Notes under the pieces: generated by a model | Databases searched by the model: none | Told to the model about the DNA's origin: nothing | What the model saw: the letters and a program-made list of their open reading frames with translations, nothing else | Shown here: piece by piece, positions 22,022 to 34,750 of the stretch | Position numbering within the stretch: position 1 is the first letter of the stretch | How the letters are laid out: each line of letters starts with the position of its first letter | From: Salticus scenicus | Taxonomy: Eukaryota > Arthropoda > Arachnida > Araneae > Salticidae | NCBI GenBank assembly: GCA_963930645.1 | Contig: OZ005650.1 | Location: forward strand, 227,932,188-227,996,187 | Length of the DNA stretch: 64,000 nucleotides | Reading direction: 5' to 3' | Made by a program: the position numbers and the translations under genes

Positions 22022-22860
22022 TATTAAAACCAATAAAAATTACAACATCAGAAATACCAAAGAAAAATATTTGGGAAGCAAACAGCTGTTTTGGTAGCCT
22101 TTAGTATGCTGTCTTCAGTGCATAAAAAAATCCGAGAGAAGTGTTCATATATATAGAAAAGGAACCAAATTCTGCTCAACTAATAAAATTACATGGAAGG
22201 TGGGGGGAGTGGCCAATAGGAATTTTAGAAACACTAGTTGTGAAAACTATAGAAAAATTAAGAAAATGTGGACCGAATGTAAAATTTCCAACAACCAGAC
22301 AAATAGAATACAGCGAAATCACAATTAATAGGATTTTTAAAAATATAAAAAGCTTCAAAGAAATCAAATTCATGAATCGATTTGTAGGTCTAATGCTAAT
22401 CCATGATGATATGCCTTGCAAATATCATGAATGATAGCTGCAATTATCATGAATAATATTTGCTGGCCTAAATCCATTCATGAACTTGATTTCTTTGAAG
22501 CTTTTGAAATTTATAAAAATCTTAAAAATCTCGTTAATTGTAATTTCACTGTACCCTATTTGTCTGATTGTTAAAAATTTTACATTTGGTTCATACTTTC
22601 TTAATTTTTCTACAGTTTTCACAACTAGTGTTACTAAAATTCCTATTGGCCACTCCCCCCCCCCCCCCCCGGCCTTCCACATAACCACATAATACTATTG
22701 GTTGAGCAGAATTTGGTTCCTTATCTATATATATGAGCACTTCTCTAGGATTTTTTTATGCACGTAAGACTGTATGCTAAAGGCTACTGAAACAGCTGTC
22801 TGCTTCCCAAATATTTTTCTTTGGCGTTTCTGACATTGTAGTTTTTACTGGTTTTTAAAT
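22022..22860. repeat. Long near-continuous hairpin, ~410-bp arms
   Basis: Arms at 22022-22430 and about 22445-22860 are complementary over most of their length (e.g. gaaccaaattctgc against gcagaatttggttcc; aatatttgggaagc against gcttcccaaatattttt) with only a few bases between them. The ORFs at 22141 (plus) and 22425 (minus) are the same sequence on the two arms. A polyC/G run replaces part of the right arm (22656-22671). Transcription through it would give a long double-stranded RNA stem. Confidence 0.85.
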
Positions 22861-22865
22861 CTGGG

Positions 22866-23012
22866 TCCGTTAAAGGACCCTTCATAAAATTTTATATCTT
22901 AAAAAAGGACCCTTCGCAAAATTTTCTGTCCTGAAAAAGAACCCTTCATAAAGTTTTATGTCCTGAAAAAGGATCCTTCACAAAATTTTGCCTGTTAGAA
23001 ATAGACCTTTGA
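22866..23012 (+). repeat. Four ~40-bp tandem repeats
   Basis: Units contain (a)aaggacccttcataaaattt with small changes, near 22874, 22904, 22937 and 22969. They adjoin the long hairpin. Confidence 0.75.
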
Positions 23013-25620
23013 TAAATCTTTTTCATTTCAAAAACTAATCTTCCATAGAACGATCAGGCTGCCTGAATAATTGGACGTGCTTTACTTAATTTCCCAGAGA
23101 AGCTAATATTCAATTTCTAATTCATAAAAGGTTTCTGTGCATGTGTGTGAGTTTTGCTCCTTATAAAAATAAACCATCATTGCCTAAAATGAAACGTTGA
23201 AACCTTAATTCTAATTTTATTTTGCAAAATTAATTTTTTCAATATAACAAAAATACGACCCTAGCTGAAAAGTTCAGAGGAACTTTATTTTCACACTGAA
23301 TTTAAATTAACAAAATTATGTGTAGAATTTTTCACAATTTCACAAAAACAAGACCCTGTCTGAAAAGTCTGGACAGACCCCTGCATTATTTTCTCAGCTA
23401 TCATTCTACATATATATATATATATACACATAAATATTATGTATTTGTAATTTTTTATTATATTGCTGATTATATTATGTTTTTCTCACATAGAAAAATT
23501 CTGCACAGGAAAATAAAGCTTCATTTCATGGATGGATAAATAACGAAAAATTATCGGGTTATTCAATCTTTGTTTTCTGCAATGATACATCGGTAAGAAT
23601 TATATTTAATACACTATATGATTGTACTGAAATAATTTTTTTAAGTGAAATGTCTCTGTAAATGAACCAATGAATTTTGTATATTTAATTTTTAATATTT
23701 GAAGAAATTTTTCAAGAATGGGCAAACCATGGCTAATTTATTATTATTATTTTAATCTCACTACACTGTTACAATTGAGATGCAAAATTCATTATCAATT
23801 TGCATAATTTCCATTTTTTATATTTAGAGTTTCAAGTACTTCTCTTCCTTTAATTAAATAATTCCATAATCATAGTGTACGAAATACTTTCTTGTTCTTG
23901 TTTCTTCTCATATTTATATTAAAAGAAAGAAATTGACTTTTGCTATCACTTATTTGCTAGCAATAAGAGGGAATTGATCTGAGAATCAATTGGATTAATA
24001 AATGATCTGCCAACCTATAAAATTATCCCACTATAAAGAATATGGGAGTTGGGAATAAAGATTAAGAATTGCTATTTCTTTTCAGCTTGAAAGAGAGAGA
24101 GAGAAAAAAAAATGGGATTTATTACCTTATAATTTTTGTGACTAATTTGTTAAATTGTAAAATTTTTGCCCAATCTTAGCTTGAATTAAAGATATTTTTC
24201 AACATATTGCTTTGTTTAGGACAACCTAAAAAATAAATTAGGTACTGAAAAGGCAAAAAGTAAAGTGTATTATTTAAAAACTGAGCTAAATTATTGCTAA
24301 ATTGCAATGCCTGTACTGAATGATATAATTATGTAAATTGTATTAAAAGAAACAATTTTCTAATGAAGTGTTTTCTTTTCCTCCAAATTTTCTATGATTT
24401 AAAATTCTATTTATTAAGCAATTTTACTCTTTTCTGTTTCTTTCTCACTTTTCTTTATTTAACTACATTAATAATTTAATTATATTAATGCTTTATGTAC
24501 CATTTAACATTTTTCAAATTAAAATGAAAAATATAGATATATTTATATATATTAAAAGAAGTTGCTGCTGCTGCTGGCGTGAAATTTTTTCTCTGCGACT
24601 GCATCTCCTTGTGAATAAATGTGTCCTCAGCATCATGAGTGGCATAACTTTTCGCCAAATACTCCAAGGAAGACATGTCTCTTAATTAAAAATTGTCATC
24701 CTATTTAATGAAGTTATTAATTAAAAACTTCAGGCTGGTAAAGGTACTCTACTTGCCAACATGCAAATAGTTTCTACTAATTGTTCTTTCACTTTATGAC
24801 ATCATTTTCTACAGGAAAATTAAAATGTAATCAATGGTGCTTTAAAAAAAAAAAAAAATAAATAAATGTCAACTAAACAAAAATTTAAAAATGAGGTTTC
24901 AAAATGCATCAGGAGAGGTCAAAACATGCCTCCATGCAAAGTTTTGTAGTTCTGCATTCAGTCATTTACTTTATACAAAAGAGCACAAAAAAACATGTTT
25001 CGTGAATTTGTGGGTGAATATATTTAATTGAAGTAACATTTCACTTATAAATATAACTTCATTGGTATAAAATAACGTACCACTGGTTGTCACGAATAAG
25101 AATAAAACACTTTTACTAAGAGAAAATGGCAAAATTCTGATAGTTTAGCTACTGTTCATGCATCATGAATTAACGCTAAACCTGCAGAAAATGCATTTCT
25201 CCTTATAAAATAAAACTTTTTCTAAAGGTTCAACCAGTAAAGAAGGAAAAACTTGAAAACAAATTAAAAAAAAAAAAAAAATGTTCTAACCATTGTAATA
25301 AAAAATGTTCTTGTTTAGAAATTTAAAAATAGGAAGAGGGGAGAAATTTTCTCAAATCATACTTTAACCTACTACAGACTCTAAAGATGCCAATGATACA
25401 GATGCATATTACATTGCTCAAAACAATTAAACAATATTGTAAGTCTTATATAAAATAATGGCGTATGTGAAAACTTTTTTTTTTTTTTTTTTTTTGCAGA
25501 AAATGGAAGTAGAGTCACAAAGTGTATGTTGTTTTTATGATTGTGATGTCTCAACCTAGCCATTTAACAGATTTAAAAGCTCAAAAATATCCGTACAATG
25601 AAGCAGCCTACTAACATATG
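23013..25620. other. AT-rich non-coding DNA
   Basis: Contains TA repeats at 23408-23426, a short GCT repeat at 24562-24575 and T/A runs (25266-25280, 25477-25495). The ORFs at 23318, 24485 and 25381 are low-complexity. No gene is seen. Confidence 0.55.
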
Positions 25621-26645
25621 TAAAAACTACTAAATAAACCTTACTTAAGACCTCATCCTGAGATACTTTTAACGAGGGCCCCTAGTATTATCAAAGATGA
25701 CCTTCTGTGTATTGCCATTGTTGCTGGCTTTAGCTGACTAATCCTCCAACAGGTGGTGTCAGATTTGGTCTGTCAGCGCAAAGCTCGTTGCCATTCAATG
25801 GCTTCTTGAAAGAAGACATGCATCTGGTTCTCGTAATTAGCTATTTTCATTGTCTCGCTGAGTTGGATACTGATCTTTTCTTTTTACGCAGTTTTTGCTA
25901 AGGCAGTAGTATTTTTGTTCAACTTAATATTGGAAATATGTTCTTTTATGTGGTTTTTATTTTTCTTTTTGTAACACCAATGCAACAGCCACTGTCAAAG
26001 TTGGGTCTAGAGAAAGGGATATTGTAAATTCTGGTGGTTTCATAAAGATCGGTATTGGTCCTTATCAATACGGATGAGTTAATAAATATTGTGATTGGGT
26101 AATACTGACAGTTGATAAAAACAATGATTAAACCCAACTGCAATATTTATCAACTAATCCGTAATAATAAGAATCAAACCTATCCCCTTGAAACTGTCGG
26201 GATTTATAATATGCTTTTCTCTAGACCCAACTCTGACAGTGGCTTGTTACGGTAGTGACGAAAAAAGAAAAACTTCATAAAAGAACACAAAAATACTACT
26301 GCCTTAGCAAAAAACCTGCAAAAAGAAAACATCAGTATCCAATTCGATGAGACGACAGAAATTGCCGATTACGAGAACCTGACATATGCTTTCTTCCAAG
26401 AAACCATTGAAATTTTGAGTAATTCTAAATCATGCAGTGGCAATGAGCCCCGTGCTGAAAAGACAAAATCCGGAACCCACCTATTGGAGGATCATCCAGC
26501 TGAAGCAAACAACAAAGGCACAAGCTCACTTCGAATAAGGAATGCTACCACAGAAGGTCACCTTTGAATGATAACTAAAGGCCCCCAGTGAAAATGACTC
26601 AGGAACAGGCACTCAGGTAAGTAAGGTTTATTTAGTAGTTTTTTA
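25621..26645. repeat. Large imperfect inverted repeat, ~500-bp arms
   Basis: The outer ends mirror each other (taaaaactactaaataaacc at 25621 against ggtttatttagtagtttttt ending at 26644). Matching internal pairs include aaggcagtagta/tactactgcctt, gttgggtctagag/ctctagacccaac and aatggcttcttg/caagaaaccatt. The centre is near 26130. Shared segments look as if they came from coding sequence, but I do not recognise a protein. It could be a foldback transposon or two opposed copies of a captured gene fragment. Confidence 0.75.
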
Positions 26646-27429
26646 AAACATTCAAAAGCTTTGAATATTACTGGTGTACAAAATTAAAGCAGTAACCTGT
26701 TTTCTCATTTTCTTCTTTTTCATGTAATTTTTAAACAAATAAACACAGAAACATAAAATTTTGATAAAATGTTTGTTGTCATATTATTTATTAATTGTAT
26801 TTCATATGACTTTAACGTAAGTGATAATGTATAAACTAACAATTAGTTTTTTAAAAGTAAACTTCGGATAAAAGAAAAATTTCAATAGTTTTAGAAAAGA
26901 AATCTTAATGAAAAATGGTGTTAAGGAGGCATTTCAGAAAGGTGAAAATGCAAGTGCATGCATGTGCTAGTTTAAAACTGTACTTTTCTTCCTGTATTCA
27001 TTTTTCTGTTTCTCCTTTTTTTTTTTTTCATGTGAATAATTTAAAAAATATATATACTATATACATACAAACATGAAAATCGGATAAGATGTTCTTTATT
27101 AAATTATTTCTCGACATTATTATTATTCTGCTGATTATCTTAATTTACAAATTACTAATTATATTTTTTCCGAAATTCCATTAAAAAAGTAAAATAAAAG
27201 TGAATACTGAAAGAAAAATCAGGATTTTGTTTTACATTTGGAGATGTGTGTGTCATCACGCATTCATCCCTAGCACCATTTTTCATTAAGTTTTATTTTC
27301 TTATAATAGTTAAATTTTCATTTTTTCCAAAGCTTACTTTTGAGAAAAAATGAATAATTATAATTTTAATACTTATGCTAAGGTTGTATAAAATCCAATT
27401 AATGATATGATATAATGAACATGCCATCC
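26646..27429. other. AT-rich non-coding DNA
   Basis: A T-run lies at 27016-27029. No gene or repeat end is seen. Confidence 0.5.
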
Positions 27430-27800
27430 AAATTTTATGTTCATATATTTATCATTTAAAAGTTATGAGCAAAAGAAGAAAACATGGAAAGCAGGTTGTT
27501 CCTATAATTTTGAACATGAGTATAATTGCTGGTTGGTTAGAGTGAGAAGAGTGCAAACACAAACTGAAGTAGCTGAAGCCACTGGAGTTTCACAAAGATT
27601 GATTTCCAGGATCTGGAACTGATTTTTGGAGACTGGAAATGGAGGTCGAAGACCAGGGCAAGGTCATAGACATGCAACGATGCCCATTAAAGATCGATAT
27701 TTAAAGCTAACGGCACTTAAGCACCGAAATATGAATGCCAATCTTCTTCATCAACAACTTCTCTTGGCTACTGGAGCCACATTTTTGACCCAAATTGTCC
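27430..27800 (+). pseudogene. Tc1-like transposase N-terminal fragment
   Basis: The frame reads ...QTQTEVAEATGVSQRLISRIWN, stop, then ETGNGGRRPGQGHRHAT and a second helical segment ending NANLLHQQLLLATG. This is the paired helix-turn-helix plus GRP(K/G) hook expected at the N-terminus of Tc1/mariner transposases, where the protein binds its terminal inverted repeats. One stop (27620-27622) splits it and the catalytic domain is absent. It faces a second, opposed copy at 27810-28430. Confidence 0.65.
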
Positions 27801-27809
27801 AAAATCAGC

Positions 27810-28430
27810 CCCACAGTGTAGTAATAAGTTTTAGGATCTCATCCCTATATTGATGAACAGTAAGAACTCCATTTTGAATTATGTGGGGATCGGTGTGCCC
27901 ATCATTGGAGATGCCAGCATAGACCATTACCCCACTGCTAAATCTGACACTTCCATGCACAAATGCAGGGTTGTTTCTAGTTCCTCATTCACTTCAGATG
28001 AAAATATGCCTATTATCATGATGAACAGCAGAATACAACTCATCAGAGAAAATAATGTTGCACCACTCATCTCTCTTCCACTTCAGAGACTCTGTTGCCC
28101 ATTCTCTGTGGCACATCAGTGCCTTATTGTAAATGTAACAGTATTGGCAGGTGAGCATACAGACCTACAGTATGGAGCCAGTTTCGAACAGTTTGAGTTA
28201 AAACTGTGGTGCCAGTAGCTGAACGAAGGTGTTAATGAAGAGTGGCCTTCATATTTCAATGTCTTAGAGCCATTAGCATTGAATATCTTCATTGGGCATT
28301 GTTGCACATCTACGACCTGCCCTTATCTTTGGCGTGCATTTTCAGTCTCCAGATATCTGTTTTATATCTTGTAAATCATACTTTGTGAAACTCCAATGGT
28401 TTCAGCGACTGTAGTTTGTGTTTAGACCTT
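27810..28430 (-). pseudogene. Tc1-like transposase relic, opposed copy
   Basis: On the minus strand it opens with the same helix-turn-helix words as the neighbour (VAETIGVSQSMIYKI), followed by a diverged linker and the catalytic core entrance IIFSDELYSAV, then VMVYAGISNDG and a segment near HQYRDEI. The Asp in FSDE fits the second acidic residue of the DDE/D triad; the last is not traceable. Stops and frameshifts interrupt it, so it is inactive. The plus-strand ORF at 27850-28218 is its shadow. Confidence 0.65.
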
Positions 28431-28615
28431 CCTCCCCCCCCCCCCCTACAACTGATCAACAATTCTTCAAGCTTTTGAATAGATTAAATGACTTTGTTGA
28501 GACAACACACTTTCTGAATATTGAACAATGTCAAACTAAAATTATGCATACTCCAAAGTTTGAAAATGAGAAAAATTTGCTATTTGCGACTCTTTTCTTC
28601 TATTTTCTGAAAAAT

Positions 28616-28691
<76 letters not shown>

Positions 28692-28784
28692 AGACTTACA
28701 ATATTCTTTAATCCTTTGACTGCCTTTGAAAAGGGCAAAAATATGTTATTTTTGCTGCTTAGTTTCTTTAATGTATTAACCCTA
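28431..28784. repeat. Homopolymer-rich stretch
   Basis: A C-run (28433-28446) and two T-runs (28617-28650 and 28660-28685) separated by acactac. The ORF at 28418 runs through these. Nothing else is seen. Confidence 0.7.
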
Positions 28785-28945
28785 TAAGCGTTAAGCCCGT
28801 CTTTTTCCGGATTTGAAATGTGTCTCGTAAATGGTCAGGCCCGTCTTTTTCTTGATAAAGATTTTCGTCTCTTAAGCGTTGAACCCGTCTTTTCTTAGAT
28901 ACATATTTCCAGGGCTGAGTGGTCAAGCCCGTTTTATTCCAGATT
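28785..28945 (-). repeat. Four ~46-bp tandem repeats
   Basis: Units share (a)agcccgtctttttc plus a following gat/taaa segment, near 28793, 28838, 28885 and 28928. On the minus strand they give an open frame of similar short peptides (28768-29061), which I take as a by-product. Confidence 0.7.
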
Positions 28946-29820
28946 TCACTTCCCCCCTTAGGCAGACACTTTGATTGACATGTGGGTTGAACGGATAAGA
29001 ATAGTTTACAAGCAAATACAATTGATTCCCAACCAGATCCTTGGGGTTGTATCTTTAACAATACTCATGTATGTTTTGACATTAATCCTGCAGTTGAAAG
29101 ATAACTTTTACTTCTTTGCTTTTAAACAAATTCACAAGATTTCTTTTGAAGTGAAATAAATATTTTTCCATGCTGGAAATAAAATTTAAATGTTACATTT
29201 ATAAGTGTAATTGAATTTTCTATAGGGGCGAAAACTTACATTTAAATAATGCTACTATTATATTAATAATACAATGTAATCTTATGATTTAAAATCACTT
29301 ATTTAGCTCTGCTTTAATAATTTTCCGTGTAAAATCATTTATAATTATATAACTTTTTTTTATTAAAAAATATAAGTTATACGATAATTAAAATGAAATT
29401 GTTTATAGTTAACGCCAGAGTCATTTCTGCCTTAAAATTCTGCAATTTAATAAATTATAATTCGGTGTAATATATATTTAGAATAAGCATACTGCAGGCT
29501 AATACAAGAAACGAACGTGCCAAAAAACTCTTTTTTTTGAAAATAAATAAATAAAAAATAAATAAATATAAGAGATGGAGAGCAAAATAAGAAAAAAAAA
29601 TTAATATCGTTTAAAATTTGTCTCTAACTGAACTTGAAAACTTTAAACTTACAGTAAATGTAAAATTTAGTAAAATTAGTGGTTTGTTAAATAATATAGA
29701 AGTTAGATAGTAGAAGTTAAATAATATGAATAAACATTATTCCAGATTTAACATTAAATACAAACGAATCTAATACTTTCTTCTTACGCTTATAGAAGAA
29801 ATTACAAATCAGAAAGATCC

Positions 29821-29854
<34 letters not shown>

Positions 29855-30295
29855 GAAGAAGAAAAGATTTTGGGAGTCTGCATATACAGTAGACTGCCAG
29901 AAATTCGCACATTACAATCAATATAAACAAATGAAATTCACAGTAAAGTTTGCAAGGGAAATAAAATGAAGATGGTACTTAATTCAATGGTTATATTTTA
30001 GGTGCCGAATCTAATGAGACAGAAAAAGGCAATTTTATTTGAGGTCTAGGTCATTTATGTTTGAAATAAATGAATAACTATTCAAAGACTGAAAAAAAAA
30101 AGTTTTATTTATACTATTTCTAAACATAGTGATATATATATATATATATATTATAATGCACAAGTCAATTATATCAAATGTTTTTATACTTAAATTTTGT
30201 ATCTTACCTTATAAGGCAAATTTTTATTTTTTAATTGAAAAAACATTATGCAATATAAAACTTCGTATATTTTTTTATCTTTAATTGCTTTATTA

Positions 30296-30334
<39 letters not shown>

Positions 30335-31309
30335 GTTTTATTATGCCTATTTTACATACTTATTTATATCACTATTATTTTAAAATAATCATTATATCAT
30401 AAAACTCTAATTCAGAATTGTAAGGGGAAAAAAAAAAGAAAGAAAAACTGAAATCCACAAAATTAAAAAAAAAAAAATTGTACAGTTTTTGGCCCCGAAG
30501 TGTGCGGATTTTCTTTTCTTTCTTTTTTTTTTTTTTTAGTATGCTGTACATATGAAAAATTAGATAGATAGATAAAATATAATAATCTCTTTTTATACAA
30601 ATGCAGGGTAAGGGAAAGTAGTGTGAATGCCGCACCATATTATTTATTATTCAAATTAATAGATTTGTAAATTTGATACACATAAATTTATTGGCCTGAA
30701 TAATATTGAAGGGATGAGTTATATTATGAAGCAATAAGTGAATGACTACATTTTTTCATATTTTTCACGCGATTTTTGAGTAGCTTTGATTCAAAATATC
30801 TCATTATTAGAGTTTTAGAACACTTTATAAAATACTTTCTTTGAATAATAATTCAAGAAAAAAAAATGAAATATGAACTTTTATCAAGTAAACTATTTTG
30901 ATTACTATTATTTACGCAATGGATATTTATTTTTTCAATTGTTAGGATCAGATATTATCCTGTGATATCAACTTATGACTGTTTGTTATTATACTTTTAA
31001 TTATAATTCATTTATTAAAATAAATGAATATTTCATGATGACGTTTTTTAACACTTTAATTTTTTAATAATAATGATAATAATAATAATAATAATAATAA
31101 AAACTACTTTATTTTTAGTACATATCTATAAAAAAGGCGGAATAAACTTACTACATCTAAATTCTGCAGTTCAGATGGCATATTTTGAATACTTTTATAA
31201 TTATACAACATCCTGCTTAAGACGGTTAAATAGGATTAAACTTATTTTTTAGGCGCTTAAAATTTTCTGCAGGACTATATGGTAAAAAAGAAATATTCTG
31301 GTGTGGCAC
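28946..31309. other. AT-rich non-coding DNA with microsatellites
   Basis: Contains A-runs (29825-29863), TA repeats (30130-30151), a TTA repeat (30293-30335) and an AAT repeat (31070-31100). No gene is seen. Confidence 0.6.
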
Positions 31310-31560
31310 TCACATAACTTTCTCTTTCTCGAAATTCATTACCATAATGACAGATTGTACATTAAAGAATAAAATAACAAATACTGTTTTATAAATGTTC
31401 ATTAAAAACAATTTAAAATAGGTGAAAACATGTTTTTCGGATTCAAGGAACTTCAAAACGTGTAAATATAACAAAAACACAATTTCGAAAAGTTGACCGA
31501 AAAGCAAAACTTTATCTACCATACATATGGATAAGAGAAAGTAAAAAGTTAAAATGTAGA
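31310..31560 (-). repeat. Hairpin-headed repeat, inverted relic
   Basis: Reverse-orientation words of the family at 18828/62398: cacaatttcgaaa, aaacgtgtaaatataacaaa, gattcaagg, and ggataagagaaagtaaaa at the head. Diverged. The ORF at 31310-31642 lies in it. Confidence 0.55.
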
Positions 31561-33206
31561 TAGTAATTACCGCAAATAAATATAGAAAAAAATATTTAAA
31601 AAAATTAAAATTAAGCGGGCATAAATTAAAACAGCCATACATAATAGTGAAAATTAATGCTTGTCAAAACTGTCCGCAATATTCTTCATACTAGACTATA
31701 TTAATTTATATATTTCAATTATATTTGGTGAAAACAAATTATTACTTAATGTTTTTGATATTTATAAACCAAACTTATAAAAAATAATCCTTTACATATA
31801 TTATATTTTTAAATATTATCAACTCGGTAAAGTTATACTGAATGATGATCAGATCACAATCATAAATGGATCGATCGTCTTTTGGAATGCACGGTAGTCA
31901 TTCATACTGTCAAGATATTAGAAAAAATATATAGGATCATACGCATCCAAGAAGCATGAAAACAGTGGGGTGGGGGTGGGAGGGGGGGAAGGAAAGAAAA
32001 AAGAGGAAGGAAAGAAAGAAAACTAATAATACACACAAGCAAATGCTATTTCCTTCCATTCTTCTTCTTCTTCTTCTTCTTCTTTTTTTTTTTTTTTTTA
32101 AGAATATAAATACATATAATCTATAAACTGCTATAACAGATTACAAAATTATCAGATGAATCCCTTATGATTTGGAGATTATCATAAACGGAAATGCTGT
32201 TCATAAAGGAAAATTTGTCCATTTTGATTTTTTTTTTTTTTTTTTTTTTTTTTGTATCTTTTGGAATGCACGGTAGACAATCATAAGAACCTCTAATATT
32301 GAATATATATTCCTTGGGAAAATATGTTATTGCATTGCATGAAATGCTTTAGATAAATGTTATTTTATCTCCAGTGTTTTTCCGAAATATTAAAACGAAG
32401 ATTAATTGCAGGGCTCACTCGAGACTCAGCAGTATGAAAAACCCAGTGTCTCCCCCCTCCCCCCCCCACCACCACCTCTTCCAAATTAATGTCTTACACA
32501 CAACATTTTGAATAAAATTGCTTCATATTAGTTTAATTCATTTTAAATGAAAACGATTACACTTTGTTAGTTCTACAGTTTAATTACAAAAGTACTTTTA
32601 AAATACTTTTAAAATTTAAATGTATAATATAGAATTATATATAATCAGCTACCTTTAGAAGTAAAATACACAAATTGCTTTCAATAGAAAAAATAGTCTT
32701 TCTTTGTATTTTTTTCCTCCATTCTTTATTTTTAAAATTAATTTATATTAAAGTTAATCAGGATAACTTCCATCAAAATTTTATTTATTTTTCATTCACT
32801 TATATAGAGTAATCCAATCATCATGCATTTTAATTCTATTAAATAATTTAAATTTAAATACTAAAGGATTGGGGCGATGCAAAGAGAAAGCCATATAATT
32901 AATCCATTGTTTGTTAATATTCTAAAATTCTATAAAGAAATATTATTTTTTTTTCAATAAATAAATAAAAACTGTTATTCAATAAAATAGAAAAATAAAT
33001 TAAAATACTATGTCTAACATACATACTTCTTACAAACGCGAGGGTGAAAATATTTTATTTCTTACTTCCGTAGAAAACAAAATCAAATATATGTCATTAA
33101 AATCATGAAAATTTCTTTCTCATTTATTAATTTTATTGGCACAGCAGATTTGTATTAAATGTTAAATAACACTGCTCGGCATGAAAATTTTCTCTGACAT
33201 CATTTC
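31561..33206. other. AT-rich non-coding DNA with simple repeats
   Basis: The word ttttggaatgcacggtag occurs at about 31878 and 32258, marking a small duplication. There are also a TTC repeat (32062-32082), T-runs, and a C-rich run (32449-32469). No gene is seen. Confidence 0.55.
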
Positions 33207-33719
33207 TGCATATTCTTATATAAACTGACCTCCTGAATCCGAATAGAACGCTCATTTTGCCCTATAACCCATCGTTTTTTAGGAATGGCTCCCTATTTTT
33301 ATCATTTTTCGGTGATTTTATGGCTATAAATTTGATTTTTAGGAGGGGGGGGGGGTATTTTCATCGTTAAATATCTTCTGAGAGGCTACAGCGTTGCAAA
33401 ATTCTAAAACATGGACATGTGCGACATGGGAAAATTTGAGGGGGGGGGGGGGACCTGAATTTGCCACTGAAATTATGCATTACATAACTTATATTTTTTA
33501 AATCTGTTATTAATGGGTTTTTTTTAACTTTATATTTTTTTGTTTTCAGGTGTTAAATTAATTATTTTTTATTCTTTAAATCAAATTCATGGTCATAAAA
33601 TTATCGGACATGGTAATAAATTGAGGGAGGGGGTGGTGTATCTAAAAATGGTGGGTGACTGGGCAAAATGAGAATCATATTCGGATTCAGGAGGTCACTT
33701 TACATAAGAATCAGCAAGA
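33207..33719. mobile_element. MITE-like element with terminal inverted repeats
   Basis: The left end (attcttatataaactgacc then tcctgaatccgaata) is mirrored at the right (tattcggattcagga then ggtcactttacataagaat). The arms also share cattttgccc/gggcaaaatg. The interior has no ORF and two long G-runs. The exact outer boundary and target duplication are not certain. Confidence 0.65.
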
Positions 33720-33736
33720 ATAGTACCATATCTCGA

Positions 33737-33772
<36 letters not shown>

Positions 33773-34617
33773 CGCCAATGTAATTTAGCTATAAAATGTC
33801 TCAATTACTGATTAAAATGATTTCTTCTGCAGATGATCACATCTAACTTCTTGAGCTGCAAAGCATAATTATTATCAAATAATTTTTAGCCCATGCATTT
33901 TACTAAACATATATTATCATTTAATCTTTTAACTTCCATTAGCTTCGCAGTAAAATTAAACATCCAACATTCTTTAATGCAACAATTTTAAAAACACTTT
34001 TCACAATTGATTTTTAAACATTTGTTCTTTCTGTTTGTTAGAGATCATTTCTACGTTCGATCCCAGATACGCTCGTCGGCTTACCTGTTCAGAGTTTTTA
34101 GCGATTTCTTACAAAACTTGCGTAAATACGGTCTAGGATCCTTAAAATGGCCCAACGGTAGGCATACATCTGGGAACCTAGCGCATTCAATTATATTTAA
34201 TGTCCCAACACAATTTTCGTTAGACAGCAGCACTACTCCAAAATTCATCAAATGATGTTTCTAAGAAAGTCGTATGTAGAAGTCATTTTAAATATCTTAG
34301 TAAGCGAGATAGCGCCTTTCTGCTTTGTTAATGAATTCTTGCTTGCCTTTTTCACCTGATGAAGTGATGTACTACTATTTTGACTTGAAATAACAGTTGC
34401 AAGTTTTGTAACTAATAAAGCTTCCTAGCAATGATATTTATTTATCAGGTTAATGATATTTGAATGTAATTAGTTTAACATATACATGTTTCGAACAAGT
34501 TATTTCTTAAAACCGACCTAACGAACCTAACGAACATTATCGTTCAAAATAATAAATAATTTGTTTATTCAAGTTGCCATTTTACGTTTAAAAATCTGTT
34601 GTTTTCTGCAAATTACC
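33720..34617. other. Non-coding DNA
   Basis: Starts with a long T-run (33740-33770). A less AT-rich patch (34030-34260) is open in one frame (34007-34255) but shows no recognisable domain. No gene is called. Confidence 0.5.
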
Positions 34618-34750
34618 TTAACCCTTTCATTCCCAATTTTTTCTCTCCATAAAACAATAAATCATATATTTAGTCATAGGAGTAATAGTAGAGTAGTACG
34701 AATTAATATAGCTAACAAATCAAATGAGAGGTGTTTATTTATGTTTAATA
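34618..34750 (+). mobile_element. Orphan TTAA/CCCTTT end, possibly truncated MITE
   Basis: TTAA (34618-34621) is followed by CCCTTTCATTCCCA, very like the intact MITE at 39101 (CCCTTTATATCCCA). No matching right end is found before the Helitron insertion at 34751. Confidence 0.4.

Noticed and set aside
22141..22688. Two conserved opposed ORFs
   Set aside because: They are the same sequence read on the two arms of the long hairpin.
28418..28687. ORF of 89 codons
   Set aside because: Mostly poly-Phe/Pro from T and C homopolymers.
34007..34255. Possible small gene
   Set aside because: The GC-richer open frame has no domain, promoter or splice context that I can support.
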